From assembly GCA_021295675.1 (NCBI GenBank), contig JAGWBY010000013.1, forward strand, positions 1 to 64,000: a DNA stretch of 64,000 nucleotides. The letters are read 5' to 3'. Shown piece after piece: positions 58,010 to 64,000 of the stretch. How positions within the stretch are numbered: position 1 is the first letter of the stretch; each line of letters begins with the position of its first letter. A model generated the notes under the pieces. It searched no databases. It had not been told where the DNA came from and saw only the letters and a program-made list of their open reading frames with translations. The DNA is from Candidatus Latescibacterota bacterium. GTDB taxonomy: Bacteria; Latescibacterota; UBA2968; UBA8231. The translations under genes were made by a program, and so were the position numbers.

Positions 58010-61000
58010 TTAGCGGAGGAAGAACGTGCCCGAAAGCCGCACTTCACGGATTTTTCGCGTCTTGTCTCTGAGGTGGTCTTTGTTGTTTTCGATGCGAATC
58101 CGCCCCTCGCCGCGGAAATTCGTGCTGAAGTTGTAGGTCATAGATAACTGAGTGCGCCAGCGGTTCTCTTTGCCATTGGGAACGCGCTCTTCGTCGCCGG
58201 TGGCGATAGAGCGCGTTTCTCCTTCAAACTTCTGTTCTAAGTTGAGGGTGACGTCGCTTTTGAGCCGGCCTATTAGGGGCAGTCGCCGCGGCTTGAGGTT
58301 ATGGGTGATCTTGAAGGTGGTGATCACCTGCTCTCTGTCGCGGGTGCCGCGCAGGGGCTGCTCGCCGCCGTCTCCCCCGGCAGTTGGTTCAAAATCGCGG
58401 CTCTCCGAGGTGGAGAGCACGCGTTCGATGGTCGTGGTCGGTCCCCAGCGCCAACGGCCATTCCACGACGCCCTAAACTCGGTCTTGGTCTCCTCAGAGA
58501 GCAGGTGGCCGGGCGCGAGGCTGCCTTCGCCCTCGCTGGCCTCCGAGGTCTCGAAACTCGCGTTTACCTGCGCGCTGTTGATCACTCGCTTTATCAGCGG
58601 AATCCGGTCGGCTCGTCCCCAGCTAAGACTCACGCGCGGGTAGGTCCGCTCGTTGCGCAAACGCAGCCGTTGCTGCGAAGCGCCGCTGCGCTCTGTGGTC
58701 TGCTCCTTGGAGTTGACTTTGACGCTAACGCCAAAGGGCAACCGCATCCCTGAACCAGCCTCAAACGAGGACGTGTGCGACCAATTGTCTTGGTGGGTCA
58801 GCCCTTGGGTCACTTGCCGCACTTGCAGTGTGTCTTCAAGGCCGAGCTGGTAGGAAAGCGAGGGCCGATGCAGCAAATTGAAGTGGCGCGAGTTGGTGTT
58901 GCGCCGCCAACTGGCGTTGACCGGCTCGACGAGGCGGCCAGTCCATCCGGCGAGGCGACGGAGGATATTGGGCCCTTGCGGCGGCTCGGCTTTGCTTTGT
59001 TCCTCTTCGGCTTGGTTTTTCTTCTGTTCGGCTTTGCTTTGCTCTTCCTCGGCTTGGTTTTTCTTTTGCTCGGCTTGGCCTTCCTTCGAGGTTGGCGCGT
59101 CCTCGTCTATGTTTCGATTGCGACTGCGGTTTCGATTGCGATCTCGGTCGTCGCGCTGTTGTGCCTTGCGGCTTTGTCCCGGGGGCTGGCCTAAGTTCTT
59201 GAGCAGGGTTGGAATTTTGAAATTGAGGCGAGCGGAGAGGTCGTTTTGGTTGCGGATTTCAAGGGTATTGAACGGCAGGCCGCTGATTGAATCGATCGGG
59301 GCCGCTCCGCGCCGTTGCGCTGGGTCATTTTGCTCTTCGTAATTGGCCTTGAAGGTGTAGTTTTGGTCCAGCCACGAGACCAAGCGCAGCGAAAAGCCCA
59401 AGTCGGCTGTCTGTCTGCGCCCGACCTCGCGCCCAAAGCTGCGCTTGTCCGGGACGAATTTTTTGCGCAAGTCTCGGTCGATTTTGAGGTTGTAGTTGGC
59501 CGATAGACCTGAGAGCGGATTGAGCTTAGAGGCATAGGTTTCGACGAGCGTAAAGTCCTCCTGTGCGGTCGGCTCGTCGTCGCCACGGCGCAAAAGTCGT
59601 GAGGTTCGCCGGCTGCCGTTGACCGCGTAGGTCAGGCTCGTCGGCAGCGGGCGAAACTCCATCCGCGTCCAGCCCGTGGGCATGAACTCCGGCAGCCAGC
59701 GCATGATCCGCAGTTCTGGTTTGGGCAGGGGCATGCTGTAGTTGAAGTTCATCGTCTGGGCTTCGCGCTCGTTGATCGGGCGCACCGGATCCGAGCTGTG
59801 TTCGCGCGAATGCGACAGCCGCAGATTCATCTGGTCGAGCGTCCAGCGCAAGAAGAAGTTTTTGCCCTGCCGCCGGCTGATGGACACGTCGTAGAATTCT
59901 TTGGAGCGAACGGCTTGTTGCTCTAGCTTCTCTTCGGCGGTCAGTTCCACGTCCGAGCCGGGGCCGAAGCGCGGCAAGCTGGTCGAACGGCTGAGATTTA
60001 CCTTGAGCGGGATCAAAAATCCCCAACTACTCGGCAGGAGCTTTTGCGCGTTGGTGGAGACCGACAGCGCGGCTTCGCGGTCGGTGCTGTTGCCGCCTTG
60101 GCCGGTAAAGCTGCGGAAGTTTTCCTGCCGCCAGAGCACGTTGCCGCCGAGGTTGGCAAAGTCGGCTAGCTTGGTGTTGAGCTGGGCGTACGCGGCCAGC
60201 CCGGGATCGTTGCGCGCCTCGTCGAGGCGCAGCTCGTCGAGGAAGATGCGGCCGCTGTACGCGCGGTTTGCAGCGCGATTGCGCAGGCCAATGCTCAGTT
60301 GTTTGATCGACTGCATTGACGGGTTGCCGCGCACCCGGTAAATGGCTTGCTCGCCGCTGCGCAGGCCCGCCCGCGCAAAGACATGGTCTAGGGAAAAGCG
60401 CTCGACTTGGGGATCGTAGCCAGCCGCGTGCAGCGCCTCCAACTCGCGTTGAGCGATCAAGCTCTTGCCGTCTAGCGGTGCCCCGCGCGAGTCAATTACC
60501 CGATAGGTGTAATAGAACTCGCCTGTGGTGGTATCGGCCAGCCCGGATTGCAGCAGGGCCTTGAGTTGGGAGATGACCGGCAGGTCCACATCTACTTGAT
60601 TGCCCTTCCAGCCCTTGCGCGCCCCGGTCCAACCTGGGAAAATGGGGCTGATGGTCTCGTAGTAGTTGGTCGAATCCACGCCAAAGCGCACGAAGAGCAC
60701 CAAGTCGCTCGAATCGCCGTGGGCGTATTCAATGGTTCCGCTCGAATCGCCGTACACGTACATGCGCAGCCGCTCGTAGCTGGTGTAATTGGCAGAGCGG
60801 GTCAGGATGCGAGTCGCCGACATCTGGTGCCCAGGCTCTAGATTTTCGTAGGCCAGCACGAGGGACTGCTCGCGTTCGCGGGTGCGCGATTGCACGTTGC
60901 GGCGGATCTTCACGCCGGGTGGCGGTCGGTAGCTCTGGCTTTTGTCGGTGCCAATGACCGTGACGTCGAGGGCCTCGCGGTCGCCGAGCGGGAAGCGCTC

Positions 61001-61837
61001 GTCGAGCCGCACTACTTCGTCTTCCTGCCACTTGTTGCCCACGATTTCCACCAGCGCGATCTCGGCTCGCACGGTGTCTGCTACGTCCGACCGCGGCCCG
61101 CTTGAAAGCATCAGGCGCGCGTATTCGATGCGGGTGGAGTCGGGCAAGCCCACGCGCTCGACGTGGGGGCCGAACAGGGGCACGCGGAGCTGACGCCAGC
61201 CCTCGTTTTGGGTCCCGGCGACCTCGTAATGGCTCGATGCTAGGTCGATTTCGTAGTGGTAGTAGTTGTTGCGTCGGTCGAGTACGCCGTTGTTGTTGAG
61301 GTCTTCGGTGTCTGGGCGGTCGCCGCTTTCGACATCTTTTTTGTTGTTCTCGGTGCCGTTGATGTGGCTGTAATCGTTCTTGTTGCGCTGGGAGTCGTAT
61401 TTCCAGTTGTCGCCCTCGGGGTCGTCGGGCGAGCGGTTGGGGCGCAGGGGATCGGGGTCTGGGTAGAGCGCGGCAAAGGCCTGCTGCCGCTCGGCTAGGG
61501 AGCGGGTGGTGTCGAATGCAGCGTCTTGCAGCCGCAAGTAGAAATTCAATTCGGCTTCGTCGTTGCGGCCATCGATGCCCACGTCTTCCTCCCGCGACAC
61601 CAACCCGTCTCCTGCGGCTTGCCCGGGGAAAGGCTCGTCTTCGGTGTCGAGGCGGCCATTGGCGATGTAGTCCTCATTGATTTGGTCGCCTAAGTTCAGA
61701 TGCAAGGTGCCCTCTTGGCCCCGGACCCAGATCTCTAGGAACTTGGACTCGGACAAGTCGTTGACAGTCGAAAAGGCGAGGGAGACTCCTCCCCAAGACT
61801 CGGCGGCTTCGAGGCGCGGCAGCAGCTCTAGCGCCAA
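58010..61837 (-). CDS. sprA: T9SS outer-membrane translocon SprA/Sov, C-terminal part (frame broken)
   Basis: 1275 codons that continue the N-terminal frame. SprA hallmarks: AAESWGGVSLAFSTVNDLSE, SKFLEIWVRGQEGTLHLNLG, EDYIANGRLDTEDEPFPG, then many long barrel strands (MNFNYSMPLPKPELRIMRWL, GWTRMEFRPLPTSLTYAVNG) and a strand-like end (EVRLSGTFFLR). SprA forms the 36-strand conduit of the type IX system. Between barrel strands, around residues 920-955, is a charged insert with two 14-residue repeats AEQKKNQAEEEQSK (DNA 58988-59071). The first few codons here are out of frame with the true chain, which joins near 61845. Confidence 0.87.
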   Translation of the reverse strand: MALELLPRLEAAESWGGVSLAFSTVNDLSESKFLEIWVRGQEGTLHLNLGDQINEDYIANGRLDTEDEPFPGQAAGDGLVSREEDVGIDGRNDEAELNFYLRLQDAAFDTTRSLAERQQAFAALYPDPDPLRPNRSPDDPEGDNWKYDSQRNKNDYSHINGTENNKKDVESGDRPDTEDLNNNGVLDRRNNYYHYEIDLASSHYEVAGTQNEGWRQLRVPLFGPHVERVGLPDSTRIEYARLMLSSGPRSDVADTVRAEIALVEIVGNKWQEDEVVRLDERFPLGDREALDVTVIGTDKSQSYRPPPGVKIRRNVQSRTREREQSLVLAYENLEPGHQMSATRILTRSANYTSYERLRMYVYGDSSGTIEYAHGDSSDLVLFVRFGVDSTNYYETISPIFPGWTGARKGWKGNQVDVDLPVISQLKALLQSGLADTTTGEFYYTYRVIDSRGAPLDGKSLIAQRELEALHAAGYDPQVERFSLDHVFARAGLRSGEQAIYRVRGNPSMQSIKQLSIGLRNRAANRAYSGRIFLDELRLDEARNDPGLAAYAQLNTKLADFANLGGNVLWRQENFRSFTGQGGNSTDREAALSVSTNAQKLLPSSWGFLIPLKVNLSRSTSLPRFGPGSDVELTAEEKLEQQAVRSKEFYDVSISRRQGKNFFLRWTLDQMNLRLSHSREHSSDPVRPINEREAQTMNFNYSMPLPKPELRIMRWLPEFMPTGWTRMEFRPLPTSLTYAVNGSRRTSRLLRRGDDEPTAQEDFTLVETYASKLNPLSGLSANYNLKIDRDLRKKFVPDKRSFGREVGRRQTADLGFSLRLVSWLDQNYTFKANYEEQNDPAQRRGAAPIDSISGLPFNTLEIRNQNDLSARLNFKIPTLLKNLGQPPGQSRKAQQRDDRDRNRNRSRNRNIDEDAPTSKEGQAEQKKNQAEEEQSKAEQKKNQAEEEQSKAEPPQGPNILRRLAGWTGRLVEPVNASWRRNTNSRHFNLLHRPSLSYQLGLEDTLQVRQVTQGLTHQDNWSHTSSFEAGSGMRLPFGVSVKVNSKEQTTERSGASQQRLRLRNERTYPRVSLSWGRADRIPLIKRVINSAQVNASFETSEASEGEGSLAPGHLLSEETKTEFRASWNGRWRWGPTTTIERVLSTSESRDFEPTAGGDGGEQPLRGTRDREQVITTFKITHNLKPRRLPLIGRLKSDVTLNLEQKFEGETRSIATGDEERVPNGKENRWRTQLSMTYNFSTNFRGEGRIRIENNKDHLRDKTRKIREVRLSGTFFLR

Positions 61838-64000
61838 GATGTCGGTGCGCCTTCTTGGTTGGGCCAGATGTCGGTGCGCAGCACTCCGTTATAGGGATTG
61901 TACCAGATGAAATGTGCGCGATTTTCCGCGCCGAAGCGCGCGCCAACCGGTGCGCTGGCCAGTGCCCAGCGCGTGCGGTTGACGACTAGGGAAATGGGCC
62001 GCTCGCTGTCTTCAAAATCGTCGATATAGCCGCGCCCCTTGGTGTTGAGATTGGGGCGGCTTTGGGCGATTTCGGCGTCAAGGGTCACTTCCGAGGGAAC
62101 GGCCGTCTTGACCAGCGGCAACATATCGACGACGCGGGTGAGGATTGGCACTTCGCGCCGGGCGCGCAGGTCGAGGTTCCAGATCACCGTGCGCGTCGGC
62201 TCATTGCCCACCCGCACCCGCCGGTCGCTCGAACGCTCGTTGTTGTAGATCATGGTGCTGCCCACGCGCCCATCGCCCCCCCAGAACTCGTACTCGGTGC
62301 GCAAGCCCAACAAGGTCTTCTGCTGGCTGCCGATGTTGAAGACATCCTCGGATTCAAAGGAGATTTCCAAGTCCGCACCGGGGTCGGCCACTTCCTGAGC
62401 GACCGAGCCGACAAACGTCACGCTGCCCGTGTAATCGACTCGGTAGTCGGTGTCTCGCGCCAGAGGGCGGCCGTTTAGCTGGACCTCCACGGTCTCGGGC
62501 CGGACGCCGCCGAAGATGCCGCCCAGCCGGATGCGCTGCTCCGAGGAGGCAGCGCGGACGAGGATTTTGTAGCGGCTGGCCTCGATCTGGGCGCGCTGTT
62601 GCTGCTCGTCGTAGATGGCGGGGACGGGTTCGTCGAGTAGGCCGCGATATTTGTCGGAGCGCGGATCAAAGGGGCGCTGATCGGGGAAAATCAAGTGCCC
62701 GCGGATGTCGTCTAGCCCTATGTAGTCGGCGTCGATGACGCGGTCGGGCGCGCTGCCGGGGTCTTTGCCGCGCTCGTCCAAACCCAAAATCTGCAAATAG
62801 GAGCGACCCTGTTGCGACAGTTGGTCCTCTTGGCCGGGCACTTCCTTGGCGATATCGACCTGCAAAGTCTTGGGATCGAAGCGGCGACCAGTGGAAAACC
62901 CAGAGGCAATGCGGTACACGTTTTTCCACTCTAGATTCCAAGTGGGAAAACCCGGGCGGGGATTGCGGGCTTTGATCAGCTTCAGGTACAAGGAGTCGGA
63001 TTCTGCGCCAGCTTTGAGCCGCGCCGTCTCCTGTTGGAGCGTGCCGTCGAAGTCCGGCGCGTTGGTTTTGAAATGCACGGCCATGGCATAGGGGCCGGAT
63101 ACGGGCCTGTTGAGGATGATATAACCCGCCTCGGCCACGACCGAGTAGTCGTCGTCCGGGTCGAGCCGATGCCAGGTCCCCTCCTCAAAGCAGCCGCTGT
63201 TGCTCAGGCGATTGCCCGCCGCATCAAAGCACTCGATGGTAGAGAGGGAGTCGGACGGATCGACCCAAGCAACGCCGGGCTTGGCGAACAGTTCGGCGTC
63301 GTTCCGCGTATTGAAGTCGTTGATATAGACTTCGAGGCGGCTGATATCGACGAAGTTTTCCGGGCCAAACTGCACTCCTTCCAGCAGACTGCGGAAGTCG
63401 GCAAGGTGGGCGCGGTAGAACTCGTGCAAGAAGAAATACGTGTTGCGGATGTATTGGTAGTCTTTGAGCTGAAGCGTGTCGATGGCCGCTCCGCCCTTGA
63501 AGGTCTGGCGGTTGGACTTGCTCTTTTCGTGGCTGGCTACGGTCGTAAAGGTCAACGGCCCGACGTGCCCTTTAGCGCGGATGCCAAAGAGGCCCTTGTT
63601 CTTCTGCCGGAAGCCGACGAAGCGCGTGTTGGGCAGCTCTAGGGTGGTATTGCCGGCCTGCACCTCTTGGAATATGGAGTCTTCCTCGCCTTCGTAGTCG
63701 AGCTTGATCTGGTTGGATAGCTGATCGCCCAAACCGGAGCCAAAGGCCGAGCCTAAATTTTGGGTGTCTTGGTCGATGCGGATGTTGATCAGATCGCCGA
63801 CTTTGCCTTCCACCGTGAAATCGGATTCCTGTTCGATGCCCAGCGAGGGGAACTTGGAACTGCGGCCAAACGAGGTCTGCACCTCGCCGTCGGTCCACTC
63901 GCTCTTGCCAGAAATGATAATGGTGCGCGAACCATTGAGCGCGAGGCTGGGGCCTTCGTCGCCGATAAAGCGCCGCAGGGGCTTGGGCGCGGAAAAGGGC
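61828..64000 (-). CDS. sprA: T9SS outer-membrane translocon SprA/Sov, N-terminal part (partial, open at window edge; frame broken)
   Basis: The frame is open to the edge (…GPSLALNGSRTIIISGKSEW…), so the true start lies beyond 64000; 724 codons are visible here. SprA features: SLGIEQESDFTVEGKVGDLI, DYEGEEDSIFQEVQAGNTTL, ELPNTRFVGFRQKNKGLFGI, and GRGYIDDFEDSERPISLVVN with the FxDDFE signature, then AHFIWYNPYNGV. It leaves frame after DIWPNQEG. Full protein would exceed 2000 residues, in the SprA range (~2300-2500). Confidence 0.88.
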   Translation of the reverse strand, partial: PFSAPKPLRRFIGDEGPSLALNGSRTIIISGKSEWTDGEVQTSFGRSSKFPSLGIEQESDFTVEGKVGDLINIRIDQDTQNLGSAFGSGLGDQLSNQIKLDYEGEEDSIFQEVQAGNTTLELPNTRFVGFRQKNKGLFGIRAKGHVGPLTFTTVASHEKSKSNRQTFKGGAAIDTLQLKDYQYIRNTYFFLHEFYRAHLADFRSLLEGVQFGPENFVDISRLEVYINDFNTRNDAELFAKPGVAWVDPSDSLSTIECFDAAGNRLSNSGCFEEGTWHRLDPDDDYSVVAEAGYIILNRPVSGPYAMAVHFKTNAPDFDGTLQQETARLKAGAESDSLYLKLIKARNPRPGFPTWNLEWKNVYRIASGFSTGRRFDPKTLQVDIAKEVPGQEDQLSQQGRSYLQILGLDERGKDPGSAPDRVIDADYIGLDDIRGHLIFPDQRPFDPRSDKYRGLLDEPVPAIYDEQQQRAQIEASRYKILVRAASSEQRIRLGGIFGGVRPETVEVQLNGRPLARDTDYRVDYTGSVTFVGSVAQEVADPGADLEISFESEDVFNIGSQQKTLLGLRTEYEFWGGDGRVGSTMIYNNERSSDRRVRVGNEPTRTVIWNLDLRARREVPILTRVVDMLPLVKTAVPSEVTLDAEIAQSRPNLNTKGRGYIDDFEDSERPISLVVNRTRWALASAPVGARFGAENRAHFIWYNPYNGVLRTDIWPNQEGAPTSWR

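Overview
The window (about 60% GC) looks like a chromosome segment of an uncultured bacterium of the FCB superphylum or a relative. It carries a SprA/Sov-type type IX secretion (T9SS) translocon and secreted proteins ending in T9SS-like sorting domains, beside genes common in such lineages (sulfatase, SUMF1-fold protein, xylose-isomerase-fold protein, D-serine dehydratase-like enzyme). Latescibacterota would fit, but that is inference; no rRNA or marker phylogeny is available here.

Layout. 1-7.6 kb: MazG-like hydrolase, DUF362 protein, MurA, a monothiol glutaredoxin, a tRNA-Phe(GAA)-like gene, a secreted SUMF1-fold protein, an MFS transporter and a sulfatase. 7.6-10.1 kb: an ECF sigma factor with a membrane-anchored partner. 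10.2-32.6 kb: a co-directional, mostly overlapping or closely spaced run of ten genes on the minus strand for exported proteins. Four are paralogous FG-GAP/VCBS repeat proteins with type-A T9SS sorting domains. One is a TlpA-type thioredoxin that sits precisely where a further VCBS paralog used to be. Five form a translationally coupled module in which proteins with a C-terminal 'FTPNGD..ND' domain alternate with 888-residue putative outer-membrane barrels. 33-39.6 kb: PreP-like M16 protease, AnmK, D-serine dehydratase-like enzyme, TIM-barrel isomerase and GtrA. 39.6-51.3 kb: three GT-C glycosyltransferases and two TMTC-like TPR membrane proteins, with duplication scars and a HigBA toxin-antitoxin module. 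51.4-54.1 kb: feoA, feoB and a tiny membrane protein. 54.1-64 kb: dprA, coaD, PilN/O-like, pilM, comEA and the sprA translocon, which runs off the right edge.

How the parts may work together (inference): SprA would export the VCBS and FTPNGD proteins made from the 22-kb gene run, the 888-residue barrels may serve as dedicated outer-membrane partners, and the GT-C cluster may glycosylate surface or exported products.

Caution: eight conserved genes (DUF362, murA, MFS, PreP-like, isomerase, first TMTC-like gene, feoB, sprA) are each broken by one frame change, often with apparent loss of a few residues. This may be sequencing or assembly error rather than biology. These genes are listed as fragments.
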